Assembly: GCF_000429265.1 (NCBI RefSeq)
Contig: NZ_AUBN01000009.1
Span: forward strand, 124,001-188,000
Source: Actinomyces gerencseriae DSM 6844
GTDB lineage: Bacteria > Actinomycetota > Actinomycetes > Actinomycetales > Actinomycetaceae
Direction: 5' to 3'
Length of the DNA: 64,000 bases
The position numbers and the translations under genes were made by a program. Each line of letters starts with the position of its first letter. The stretch's first letter is position 1. This document shows, piece after piece, positions 48,497-56,300 of the stretch. Below the pieces are notes generated by a model. That model made no database searches and had not been told where the DNA came from. It worked only from the letters and a program-made list of their open reading frames with translations.

Positions 48497-49114
48497 TCAA
48501 GCCCCTGCTCGGACAACGAGGAGCTGGGTGCGCATCGACGTCAGCCTTGCGATCGTGCGGCGAAGACTCGGACTGCGTTCCTGTGCTTTGACAACGTCCC
48601 AGCGTTTGAGGGCGAACTCGTTGAGACGGATCACATAGAGCGGTCCAGGCGCACCGTCGGCGCGAGTCATGTCGTCACGTATTCGACGTGAACGGGATGA
48701 CCGGCACAGGTGGAGCAGCTCCCGTTTGGCGTGACGCAGTTGGTCCGGGGCTCGGGGGACCTTTTGCGCGGGCACCTTGAAGTGATCGGAGAAGTTCTCG
48801 GCGTCCGCCAGCAGCCAGGCTTCCGTCATCGAGCACGCGAAACGCAGTTCGAATCCGCCGTCGTGCGGACGCGAACCGATAAGGGCCATGCGGAGTTCAA
48901 CCGGACACTGGTTATCAGAATCCCTGAACACAATCCAAGGGTTATGGATCTTCGTTCGGGAGAGTCTGGGCAGAAGACTGTCGAGGTTGGCGACTCCCCG
49001 CTTGACGAGGCAGGGGCGCGAAAGCGCGAGGCCGGCGCTTTCGAGCAGGGCCCGGGCCATCCCCGTGTCCGACTCCCCCTCCACGGCGACCGAGACGTAA
49101 GGATCGTCCGTCAC
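48497..49114 (-). CDS. TOPRIM-like protein, DUF4276 type
   Basis: A 205-residue protein. The pattern of a TOPRIM nuclease is visible: Glu12 in VAVEGESD, then Asp65 and Asp67 in VFRDSDNQ, followed by SMTEAWLLADAENF (Glu98, Asp104) and a helical RAPDQLRHAKRELLHL segment, which match the DUF4276 family as I know it. It overlaps the upstream ATPase gene by four bases (ATGA), so the two are made together. Base composition is clearly lower in GC than neighbours (two 60-base lines counted gave 60% and 50%), pointing to transfer. By analogy with other ATPase/TOPRIM pairs it is a candidate toxic nuclease or effector held by the ATPase; this is inference. Confidence 0.72.
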   Translation of the reverse strand: MTDDPYVSVAVEGESDTGMARALLESAGLALSRPCLVKRGVANLDSLLPRLSRTKIHNPWIVFRDSDNQCPVELRMALIGSRPHDGGFELRFACSMTEAWLLADAENFSDHFKVPAQKVPRAPDQLRHAKRELLHLCRSSRSRRIRDDMTRADGAPGPLYVIRLNEFALKRWDVVKAQERSPSLRRTIARLTSMRTQLLVVRAGA

Positions 49115-50271
49115 CGATGACTCCTCGCGGCCCGAAGCAGACCTGTGAGATCGTCAGGGGCGATGAGGCCGTCGACGACATCCGAGACGGCCAGCTCCAG
49201 ACCGAGGTCGTCCACCGCTTCTGGCAACGAGGAGAGAAGATCCGCGCGCGAGCCGTCATCCGTCACCCGCAGGACGAGTATCTCATTCGGGCTGATCCCC
49301 TCGTCGTCGAGGATCTCGGGGGCGTGGGTCGACAGGATGATCTGGAGATCCGAGGAGCGCCGCGCCTGCGCGAGCACCGAGGGCAGGATCTTCACGATCG
49401 CGTTGTTGAGGGAGAGCTCGGGCTCCTCCAGCAGCAGGATCCCCGGGTTCGCCGGTGTCCTGATGATGGCCCACAGCAGGCCGATGAGCCGCAGAGTGCC
49501 GTCGGAGAAGTCGACCTCGTTCTGTCTCGAAGGGGTGGACCGCCAGTTCTTGTAGCCGGCGACCAGGTGCGGTCTGCCGGCGGCGTCCGTCTCAATGGTC
49601 AGGGACTCGAATCCGGGCACCGCCGCGCGCAGGGCCTGCTGCATGCGCCTGAGCCAGGCATCACGAGTTCGGGGCGCGGTCGCGTTCATCTGGGCGATGA
49701 AATCGCTCCCGAAGGGGTCGTCTCCGGCGGTGACGGCGCGCGAGGGGTCGCGGATGATCTGAGGGACGAGGTGGAAGTACTGGACTCGATCGAAGTAGTC
49801 GGCGACGGAGCGGAACCTCTGATTGGACGCGATCTGCTCGAGGTGCGTCTGGGTCAGAAGGGCCTCATCCATCAGATCCCGGTCATCGGGGCGCCTGAGC
49901 AGCTCCGTGCCGTTCCTCATGACCAGCTCCTCGTGGACGACGGGACGGTTTCGGCCCTTCCCCTCGCCCTTGACGGAGAGCCTGTACCGCCATGAGTCGT
50001 CGCCATCCCGCAGTGTCACGTCGATGACGAGGCGCCCTCCGGCATTGTTCCGCGAGAACAGACTGCGGACCTTCTTCAGACCTCCTCGACGGTCGATGGC
50101 GGAGGCGAGTCCGCCTCCCCGCCCGGCGATGTCGGCCAGGAAGCGGAAGATGTCGAGGAGGTTGGACTTGCCCGCCGCGTTCGGGCCCACGACGAACAGG
50201 CGCTCGCCGACGTCGAACTCCACGTTCTTGAAGTTCCGCCAGTTGCTCGCCTCCAGGTGCGTGACTCTCAT
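49111..50271 (-). CDS. AAA/ABC-type ATPase (OLD/RecF-like), DUF4276 partner
   Basis: A 386-residue ABC/SMC-type ATPase of the AAA_21 kind. Walker A is GPNAAGKSN (29-37), the signature-like motif FSDGTLRLIG is at 255-264, Walker B ILLLEEPELSLN at 278-289 with tandem Glu282-Glu283, and the switch His316 lies in STHAPEI. The opening MRVTHLEASNWRNFKN is typical of RecF/OLD ATPases, but no TOPRIM domain is fused; that role is in the downstream gene. ATG 50271 is chosen behind GGAGG. Architecture resembles PARIS (AriA/AriB) and split OLD systems, so phage defence is plausible, not shown. The pair interrupts proB-proA. Confidence 0.82.
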   Translation of the reverse strand: MRVTHLEASNWRNFKNVEFDVGERLFVVGPNAAGKSNLLDIFRFLADIAGRGGGLASAIDRRGGLKKVRSLFSRNNAGGRLVIDVTLRDGDDSWRYRLSVKGEGKGRNRPVVHEELVMRNGTELLRRPDDRDLMDEALLTQTHLEQIASNQRFRSVADYFDRVQYFHLVPQIIRDPSRAVTAGDDPFGSDFIAQMNATAPRTRDAWLRRMQQALRAAVPGFESLTIETDAAGRPHLVAGYKNWRSTPSRQNEVDFSDGTLRLIGLLWAIIRTPANPGILLLEEPELSLNNAIVKILPSVLAQARRSSDLQIILSTHAPEILDDEGISPNEILVLRVTDDGSRADLLSSLPEAVDDLGLELAVSDVVDGLIAPDDLTGLLRAARSHR

Positions 50272-50596
50272 GGGCGATACCTGTTCCTCCCGCTCGCTCC
50301 CCGATTGGGGGAATCCTATGGCGAATGCATCGGCGGGCGCACCAGTCACCCAAGCAGGGGCGAGGGCGCTCAACTGCGGGTGGTGGTGGTGTCGACCCAC
50401 GGCGAGCGATGCGGTTGCTCAAGCCATGGGCGGAACAGCCGAGCGCCCTCGCGCGAAGCATCATACCGCGTCCTTCTAGATCGCGGTACCCGACGAATAC
50501 GGTCGTCATCAATACGACGCCGCGAATCCCGCCCATCGTGCTCGCAATCATGGGGAAAGGTTCCCATGATGCCGATTGCGCACGTATGGTGCTGCA
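50272..50596. other. Divergent control region between the ATPase gene and proA
   Basis: This 325-base region holds the promoters of the ATPase/TOPRIM pair (leftward) and proA (rightward). A TATGGT at 50585-50590, six bases before the proA ATG, suggests a leaderless proA transcript. CATGGGGAA/TTCCCATG (50549-50568) is an inverted repeat with one bulged base in the proA -35 area. TAGGAT on the minus strand (50318-50313) is a possible -10 for the ATPase gene. No coding sequence is seen. Confidence 0.45.
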
Positions 50597-51916
50597 ATGA
50601 GCGCCACCTCCAGCAGCACCTACCAGCAGGATGCGACCGACCTGGTCGCGCGCACGGCCCGAGCCGCTCGCAGTGCCCAGCGCTCCGTGGTCGGAGCGCG
50701 CCGTGAGGTCAAGGATGCCGGGCTGCACGCCATGGCCGATCATCTTGTCGGATCCGCGCGGGAGATCCTGGTGGCGAACGCGGCCGATGCGGACCGCGCT
50801 CGCACGTCGGGCATGGCCGACGGACTCATCGATCGCTTGACCCTGACGCGCCGAAGAATCGGAGCCATCGCCGATTCCCTGCGCGAGATCGCGGGCCTGC
50901 CCGACCCGGTCGGCGAGATCATCGACGGGCGGACCCTCCCCAACGGGTTGCGGGTGCGCCGCGTACGGGTTCCCGTGGGCGTGGTCGGCATGATCTACGA
51001 GGCCCGTCCCAACGTCACCGTCGACGTGGCCGCCCTGACCCTGAAATCCGGCAATGCCGTCGTGCTGCGCGGTGGCAGTGCCGCCGAGCGGTCCAACGCG
51101 ACCATCGTGGGCGTCCTGCGCGGCGCTCTGGAATCCGCCGGCCTGCCCGCCGACCTGGTGACGACCATCGATACCGCGGGAAGGCAGGGGGCCACGGAAC
51201 TCATGCGGGCCCGCGGCCTCATCGACGTGCTCGTCCCGCGCGGTGGAGCCGGACTCATCAGGGCGGTCGTGGAGCAGTCCTCGGTGCCCGTCATCGAGAC
51301 CGGCTCGGGCAACTGCCACGTCTACGTCGATGCCAGTGCCGATCTCGAGTCCGCGGTCCCCCTCATCGTCAACGCCAAGACTCAGCGCGTGGGCGTGTGC
51401 AACGCCGCTGAGACGCTTCTGGTGCACCGCGACATCGCCGACCGTCTTCTACCGGCCGTGGCCGCGGCTCTGTGGGACAGGGACGTCGTCCTTCACGCGG
51501 ACGAGGCCGCCGAGGCGGCGCTGCGGGAGCCGGCCGCGCGGGCCGGGCGCGGGCGTTCGCTGATGCCCGCCACCGATGAGGACTGGGCGACCGAGTACGG
51601 CAGCCCCGACCTGGCCGTGCGCGTCGTCGCCGACCTGGAGGAGGCTGTCGCTCACATCTCGCAATGGTCCACAGGGCACACCGAGGCGATTCTCACCCGG
51701 GACATCGCCGCCATGAATCGCTTCACCGGGGCGGTCGACTCGGCCGTCGTCATGGTCAACGCCTCGACCCGATTCACCGACGGCGGTCAGCTGGGCCTGG
51801 GCGCCGAGCTCGGTATTTCCACCCAGAAGCTCCATGCCCGTGGCCCCATGGGGCTGGCCGCCCTCACGACGACTCAGTGGATCGTTCAGGGGAACGGGCA
51901 TGTACGTCCGGACTGA
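50597..51916 (+). CDS. proA: Gamma-glutamyl phosphate reductase
   Basis: Second enzyme of proline synthesis, NADPH-dependent reduction of glutamyl phosphate. Aldehyde-dehydrogenase-like motifs are [31 protein letters not shown] and [16 protein letters not shown] with the catalytic Cys (about 268), and the C-terminal [30 protein letters not shown] 50597 has no ribosome-binding site but lies six bases after TATGGT, consistent with leaderless initiation. It has lost contact with proB through the inserted pair. Confidence 0.96.
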   Translation: MSATSSSTYQQDATDLVARTARAARSAQRSVVGARREVKDAGLHAMADHLVGSAREILVANAADADRARTSGMADGLIDRLTLTRRRIGAIADSLREIAGLPDPVGEIIDGRTLPNGLRVRRVRVPVGVVGMIYEARPNVTVDVAALTLKSGNAVVLRGGSAAERSNATIVGVLRGALESAGLPADLVTTIDTAGRQGATELMRARGLIDVLVPRGGAGLIRAVVEQSSVPVIETGSGNCHVYVDASADLESAVPLIVNAKTQRVGVCNAAETLLVHRDIADRLLPAVAAALWDRDVVLHADEAAEAALREPAARAGRGRSLMPATDEDWATEYGSPDLAVRVVADLEEAVAHISQWSTGHTEAILTRDIAAMNRFTGAVDSAVVMVNASTRFTDGGQLGLGAELGISTQKLHARGPMGLAALTTTQWIVQGNGHVRPD

Positions 51917-52228
51917 CGGCCCCGGTCGTGACCGTCGCGGGGCCGTTCAGGCCGCCGGGATCGGCTAGAGGCGAGATCCCGCGATGGCCTCGGCCGTGAC
52001 CGTGCCGCCGTCGCGGCCGATGATCTGGCCGTGGAGACCCGCGAGTCTCCTTCGCGCGGCGTCCCGAGATCGTGCGGGGGAGGGGACCGGGGCGGGTGCG
52101 GATCGGACGGGGCGACACCGATCACGCTTGCGTGCGCGGCGGGCGTGGCACGAGCCACGCCGCGCCTCGTCCATGGCAGTATGGACGCGTCTGCGTGCAC
52201 ACGGCTCGCAGCGACCGAAGGAGCAGCA
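51917..52228. other. Gap between proA and nadD, possible minus-strand gene remnant
   Basis: No plus-strand gene is supported in these 312 bases except the nadD leader. On the minus strand an open frame ending at 51965 reads ...[24 protein letters not shown] before its stop, with actinobacterial codon bias over about 30 codons but no credible start or family. It may be the tail of a decayed gene. GGCAGTATGG near 52177 may contribute to the nadD promoter. Confidence 0.3.
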
Positions 52229-52939
52229 GTGCCGAAGAGCGACAGGGGGACGGCGCCGATGAGTGACGTCTCGCGCCAGCTGCGCATCGGCATCATGGGC
52301 GGAACCTTCGACCCGATTCATCACGGGCACCTCGTCGCGGCCTCCGAGGTTCAGTACGCCTTCGGGCTCGATGAGGTCGTCTTCATGCCGACCTGGAATC
52401 AGCCCTTCAAGAGGAATCGTCGTGTCACCCCGGCGGAGCACCGTTACCTCATGACGGTCATCGCCACCGCCCCGAATCCGCATTTCACCGTTTCCAGAGT
52501 GGATATTGATCGCGGTGGCACGACGTACACGATCGACACGCTCCACGACGTTATCGCCGAGTACCCCGGTGCCGAACTCTATTTCATCACCGGAGCAGAT
52601 GCCTTGGCGCAGATCCTGACGTGGAAGGACAATGAGAAGATCTTCGACCTGGCTCACCTGGTCGGAGTCACCCGTCCCGGGCATGTCCTCACGGATACCG
52701 GGCTGCCCGAGGATACTGTGTCTCTCGTGGAAGTACCCGCGATGACGATCTCGTCCACGGACTGCCGCAGTCGGGTCGCCCATGGCATTCCCGTCTGGTA
52801 TCTCGTACCCGACGGCGTCGTCCAGTACATCCGCAAGTACGGTCTTTACCGTACGGTTGAGCGTTCGGCATCGACGACGTCGATGACCGCTCGCGTCGCA
52901 CGGGAGCAGTCCCTGAGGAAGGAGAACGACGGTGAGTGA
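52229..52939 (+). CDS. nadD: Nicotinate-nucleotide adenylyltransferase
   Basis: NadD adenylates nicotinate mononucleotide in NAD synthesis. The nucleotidyltransferase motif [12 protein letters not shown] is at the N-terminus, with [26 protein letters not shown] and the [13 protein letters not shown] signature near the C-terminus. GTG 52229 is preferred because AAGGAG lies six bases upstream; ATG 52259 is a fallback. The end overlaps the next gene by eight bases (GTGAGTGA). Order nadD ... rsfS is standard. Confidence 0.95.
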   Translation: MPKSDRGTAPMSDVSRQLRIGIMGGTFDPIHHGHLVAASEVQYAFGLDEVVFMPTWNQPFKRNRRVTPAEHRYLMTVIATAPNPHFTVSRVDIDRGGTTYTIDTLHDVIAEYPGAELYFITGADALAQILTWKDNEKIFDLAHLVGVTRPGHVLTDTGLPEDTVSLVEVPAMTISSTDCRSRVAHGIPVWYLVPDGVVQYIRKYGLYRTVERSASTTSMTARVAREQSLRKENDGE

Positions 52940-54704
52940 TCCCACCGACGTCAACCAGAGCCAGTCCGACGCCGCAGATGACGACGCCGGCACTCGCCGC
53001 AGCCGTCGGGCGATGCGGCAGGCCGAACGCGCTGCCGAGCGCGAGGCCATCCTGACCGGACAGCAGCCTCTTCTGACGCGACGGGAGCTCAAGCGCCTGC
53101 GCCAGGAGGCCGCGGCGCTGCGTGCGGCCGTCGCCGCGGGGGAGATCACCCCCGAGCAGGCCAGGGCGTTGCAGGATCCGCTGGCCGAGCAGCCCGAGAT
53201 CGAGACCCCCAGCCTGGAGGCCACGGGGAGCCACGCCGCGTCCCATGAGGGACGGGCGGCGCAGGCCGATAATGAGCCCACCGCGTTCGGCACCGCGTCC
53301 CGCGGCGAGAGCCTGCCCGATGCGTCGTTGCAGGGGCAGTACGCGCCGGGGGAGTCCACGGTCCCCGCCTCCTCGTTCGATGAGGCGGGGGCGGCGCGTG
53401 TTCTGCAGATCCCCGAGCACCCCCCGGCGAGCAGGACCTCCGAGGCCGAAGCATGGACATCGTCCGCGCATGATGACGAGGCCGGGACGAGAGGCGCCGG
53501 CGCAACGGCCTTCCCCGGAGTCCCGTCCACGGGGGATGACTCGATGAGCCCCGTCGCGGCGCCGGCGCATCGCACGGACGGAACGGGTGGAGATGAGTCG
53601 GGCTCGTGGCAGACGTACTCGCGTGCGTCCGAGCCCCCGACGCCGATGGCAGCGCCACCGGTCCCCGGGAGCGCTCCAGGGCCCGTGATCGGACAGGGCG
53701 GGGACTCGAATGCTCCGGGTGCGGCCGCGTCTTTCGCGTCGTCGGGGGCCGGGGTCGTATCCGGGCCGGAGGCCTCCGCGGAGCCCTTCGCCGAGCCGGT
53801 GCCGCAGGTTGCCAACACCTCGCTGTCCGATGACGACATCGAAGACATCTCCGCCCAGCCGACCGGGGTCATGAACGCTGTCGATGCGTCGGCGCTGTCG
53901 CCCCTTCCATTGGCTCCGGCAACGGATGAGCCGGCCGGCATGCCGGAGCGGCGCTCTCTCTTCAATCGCGATACCCCGGCGCCCGGCGCCGAGACGGGGC
54001 CCGGCGAGCTCGCCCCCTCCGGTGCTGACGGGTACGAGGGGTACGCACCGGGCGCGGCGGCCCCGACCTCCTCGGGTGCTGACGGGTACGAGGGGTACGC
54101 ACCGGGTGGATCCGCGGAAGTCGAGGGGCTGCCCGAATGGGACTCGCAGGCCGCCGGTGGACCGCCCCGTCGCCCCACCGTGAGGATTCCCAACGCTGCT
54201 CAGGGCGTGCGCACGGTCGACACCAATACCGGTGAGCTCAGCGACGTCCGTCCTGTCGATGAGGAGTTCGACGGCATCGACAACCCGCAGTGGCGCATCC
54301 TGCGGCCCGAGGCCGCTCGGCCCGATGCGCCGTCCGATGAGCCCGAGGCGCCGGTTGCCGAGGAGCCCGCATCCGCGCCGCCCTTCACCCCCTACGAGCC
54401 GATGCCCGAGGCCGCGGTTCGCGAGCCGCAGCCCCCCGAGCCGCAGTTCCCCGAGCCGACTGCGACGGCGCCCGCCGACTCGGGCGCGGGATGGAGCGCA
54501 CCTGCTCCGACGTCATCTCCGATGAGCCCGGTCTCCGAGCCGCCGAAGACGTCGAGGATGGGCAAGATACTGCTCATCGTGCTGATCGTCGTCGTCGTCG
54601 CGCTCGTGATCCTCACCGTGGTGTGGTTCTTCCTCAACCGCGGGAGCGACAGCTCCGCGAGCGCTCTTGGCTCCGTTCCCACCTGGACCTCATTGATAGG
54701 CTGA
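52932..54704 (+). CDS. Large acidic tail-anchored membrane protein, unknown function
   Basis: A 590-residue protein I cannot assign. The N-terminus (1-85) is charged and helical ([39 protein letters not shown]). The middle 450 residues are low-complexity, rich in Ala, Pro, Glu and Ser, presumably disordered, with a tandem [12 protein letters not shown] repeat at about 364-391. One transmembrane helix ([19 protein letters not shown]) lies about 23 residues from the C-terminus, so the bulk is cytoplasmic with a tail anchor, or exported if inverted. It is translationally coupled to nadD and followed closely by rsfS. Confidence 0.8.
   Translation: MSDPTDVNQSQSDAADDDAGTRRSRRAMRQAERAAEREAILTGQQPLLTRRELKRLRQEAAALRAAVAAGEITPEQARALQDPLAEQPEIETPSLEATGSHAASHEGRAAQADNEPTAFGTASRGESLPDASLQGQYAPGESTVPASSFDEAGAARVLQIPEHPPASRTSEAEAWTSSAHDDEAGTRGAGATAFPGVPSTGDDSMSPVAAPAHRTDGTGGDESGSWQTYSRASEPPTPMAAPPVPGSAPGPVIGQGGDSNAPGAAASFASSGAGVVSGPEASAEPFAEPVPQVANTSLSDDDIEDISAQPTGVMNAVDASALSPLPLAPATDEPAGMPERRSLFNRDTPAPGAETGPGELAPSGADGYEGYAPGAAAPTSSGADGYEGYAPGGSAEVEGLPEWDSQAAGGPPRRPTVRIPNAAQGVRTVDTNTGELSDVRPVDEEFDGIDNPQWRILRPEAARPDAPSDEPEAPVAEEPASAPPFTPYEPMPEAAVREPQPPEPQFPEPTATAPADSGAGWSAPAPTSSPMSPVSEPPKTSRMGKILLIVLIVVVVALVILTVVWFFLNRGSDSSASALGSVPTWTSLIG
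54021..54106 (+). repeat. 54-bp-period in-frame tandem repeat
   Basis: The 32 bases at 54021-54052 recur identically at 54075-54106, offset 54 (18 codons), encoding [11 protein letters not shown] twice. Likely slippage expansion within the disordered region of the tail-anchored protein. Confidence 0.85.
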
Positions 54705-54737
54705 TGCGGAGTCCATCGCCTACTCCCAAGGAGTCCC

Positions 54738-55124
54738 GTGCCCGCCACTGATCACGCCGTCGCCCTGACCCGTGTCGCCGCCCGCGCCGCCGCAGAGAAG
54801 AAGGCGGAGGGCATCATGGCGATCGACGTCTCCGAGCGGCTCGCCCTGACCGACGTCTTCCTCATCCTCTCGGGTGATAACGACCGTCAGGTGCGAGCGA
54901 TCGTCGATGCGATCGATGAGGCCATGCTCAAGGCCGGAACCAGGCGCAGGTCGCGGGAGGGCTTCGAGGACTCCCGTTGGGTGCTCATCGACTACTCCGA
55001 CATCGTCGTTCACGTCCAGCAGTCCGAGGATCGCGAGTACTACGCCTTGGAGCGTCTGTGGAAGGACTGCCCTGTCATCGAGCTGCCCGAGGATGTGCCG
55101 GCTCCGGCCGATGTCGCGAGTTGA
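54738..55124 (+). CDS. rsfS: Ribosomal silencing factor RsfS
   Basis: RsfS binds L14 and blocks subunit joining when nutrients are scarce. The 128 residues contain KKAEGIMAIDVSERLALTD, FLILSGDNDRQVRAI and the signature DSRWVLIDYSDIVVHVQQ with EREYY-like EDREYYALERLW. The GTG start at 54738 follows AAGGAG. It sits in the nadD-rsfS-phosphatase group found in many actinobacteria. Confidence 0.95.
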   Translation: MPATDHAVALTRVAARAAAEKKAEGIMAIDVSERLALTDVFLILSGDNDRQVRAIVDAIDEAMLKAGTRRRSREGFEDSRWVLIDYSDIVVHVQQSEDREYYALERLWKDCPVIELPEDVPAPADVAS

Positions 55125-55140
55125 GGAGGGCCTGTTTCTC

Positions 55141-55791
55141 ATGACGCGACTGGTCTTGTGGCGGCACGGTCTGACCGATTACAACGTGGCGGGCAGGATC
55201 CAGGGACGAGTCGATATCCCGCTCAACGATGCCGGGCTCGCTCAGGCCTCGGCGGTGGCGCCGGCCATCGCGGCCATGGAGCCGACCGCGATCGTGTCAT
55301 CGCCTCTCGGCCGCGCCCGGCAGACCGCCGACGTGCTGTCCGCCGCAGTCGGTGTGGACGTGCGTGTCGACGACGCCCTCATGGAGCGGTCCTTCGGCAT
55401 GTGGGAGGGACTGGAGCGCCTCCGGATCGAGAGGACGTGGCCCGATCAGTTCGCGGTGTGGCGGGCCGGGGGGGATCCCGAGGGAGTCGGGGTCGAGACG
55501 CGCGGCGACACCGCCACCCGGGTCGGCGTTGCGATGGAGGACATAGCCGCGGAGGCGGGCGAGGCCACCGTCGTCGTCGTCGCGCACGGAGCGGCCATCA
55601 CCCTGGGCGTCACTCGTCTTCTGGACCTCGATCCCTCCGCGTGGTTCGGACTGCGCGGTCTGGACAACTGCCATTACGCGGTGCTGAGCAGCGCGGAACG
55701 ATCCCCGGGCTGGAGGATCGTGCACTGGAACCGTGGTGAGGGCTGGGCGGCCCCCGCCGCGAGTGCGGCGCTCGGCGGGTTCCTGTCCTGA
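55141..55791 (+). CDS. Histidine phosphatase family protein (GpgP-like)
   Basis: Branch-1 histidine phosphatase of 216 residues. Catalytic RHG is at 8-10 (VLWRHGLTDYN), a second Arg in SSPLGRARQTA, the Glu in LMERSFGMWEG, and the second His in VVVAHGAAI. In mycobacteria the gene after rsfS is the glucosyl-3-phosphoglycerate phosphatase GpgP (Rv2419c), so a similar role is possible; cobalamin or phosphoglycerate substrates cannot be excluded. ATG 55141 has GGAGGG upstream. Confidence 0.88.
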   Translation: MTRLVLWRHGLTDYNVAGRIQGRVDIPLNDAGLAQASAVAPAIAAMEPTAIVSSPLGRARQTADVLSAAVGVDVRVDDALMERSFGMWEGLERLRIERTWPDQFAVWRAGGDPEGVGVETRGDTATRVGVAMEDIAAEAGEATVVVVAHGAAITLGVTRLLDLDPSAWFGLRGLDNCHYAVLSSAERSPGWRIVHWNRGEGWAAPAASAALGGFLS

Positions 55792-55917
55792 ACCGGTACG
55801 CGGGCGGGGCGGGCGATGGCACCAGTAGGTGAGGTACCACACGCGGCATGGATTTGCCCGTAGGGGTGTGAAGTCCATACAGTTATCCGCGTCGCCCGCC
55901 GGGCGGCGCCCGGTGAC

Positions 55918-55990
55918 GGGGCTATGGCGCAGTTGGTAGCGCGCTTCCATGGCATGGAAGAGGTCGGGGGTTCGAATCCCCCTAGCTCCA
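55918..55990 (+). tRNA. tRNA-Ala (GGC)
   Basis: A canonical 73-base alanine tRNA. Acceptor GGGGCTA pairs with TAGCTCC, including the G3:U70 wobble that identifies alanine tRNAs; D-stem GCGC/GCGC; anticodon stem CTTCC/GGAAG around loop ATGGCAT (U33, anticodon GGC); variable AGGTC; T-stem GGGGG/CCCCC with loop TTCGAAT; discriminator A73. CCA is not encoded. Confidence 0.97.
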
Positions 55991-56036
55991 CGATTCGCAC
56001 TGCGGCATTGATCGTGCGGTACGGATGCCTGTTCAT

Positions 56037-56108
56037 GGGGCTATGGCGCAGTTGGTAGCGCGCTTCCACTTCGTGGAAGAGACGGGGGTTCGATTCCTTC
56101 TAGCTCCA
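56037..56108 (+). tRNA. Aberrant tRNA-Ala-like gene with UUC anticodon
   Basis: A 72-base gene with acceptor, D-arm and anticodon stem identical to the preceding tRNA-Ala, including G3:U70 and A73. The anticodon loop is ACTTCGT: C33 replaces the invariant U33, and the anticodon position reads TTC (glutamate codons). The variable loop has four bases (AGAC) and the T-stem GGGGG/CCTTC has two G-U pairs. The anticodon arm can also fold as a seven-bp stem with a three-base loop. Either a mistranslating chimeric tRNA, a decaying copy or a tRNA-like regulator. Confidence 0.7.
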
Positions 56109-56146
56109 CGGTTCACGCTCGACGGTCATCGAGTCGAGGGATCCGC

Positions 56147-56219
56147 GGGGTCATGGCGCAGTTGGTAGCGCGCTTCCATGGCATGGAAGAGGTCGGGGGC
56201 TCGAATCCCCCTGGCTCCG
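56147..56219 (+). tRNA. Variant tRNA-Ala (GGC), possibly degenerate
   Basis: A third copy: acceptor GGGGTCA pairs with TGGCTCC (G3:U70 kept), the D-arm and anticodon arm (anticodon GGC, U33) match the first copy, and the T-stem is perfect. But T-loop CTCGAAT has C in place of T54 and the discriminator is G instead of A73, both bad for a working alanine tRNA. It lies 82 bases before the OPT transporter gene. Confidence 0.75.
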
Positions 56220-56300
56220 CATTGGTTGAGAGGATAGCGGCGAGCCCGTTCCTCAGGTGCACGAGATGCACATGCCGTTATTCCCGCGTAGAGGAGAACC

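Noticed and set aside
48452-50596. Transposon carrying the ATPase/TOPRIM pair
   Set aside because: No transposase, terminal inverted repeats or target duplication could be seen at either edge.
55918-56219. Prophage or integrative element attached at the tRNA genes
   Set aside because: No integrase, excisionase or att-like duplication beyond the tRNA copies themselves; neighbours are core genes.
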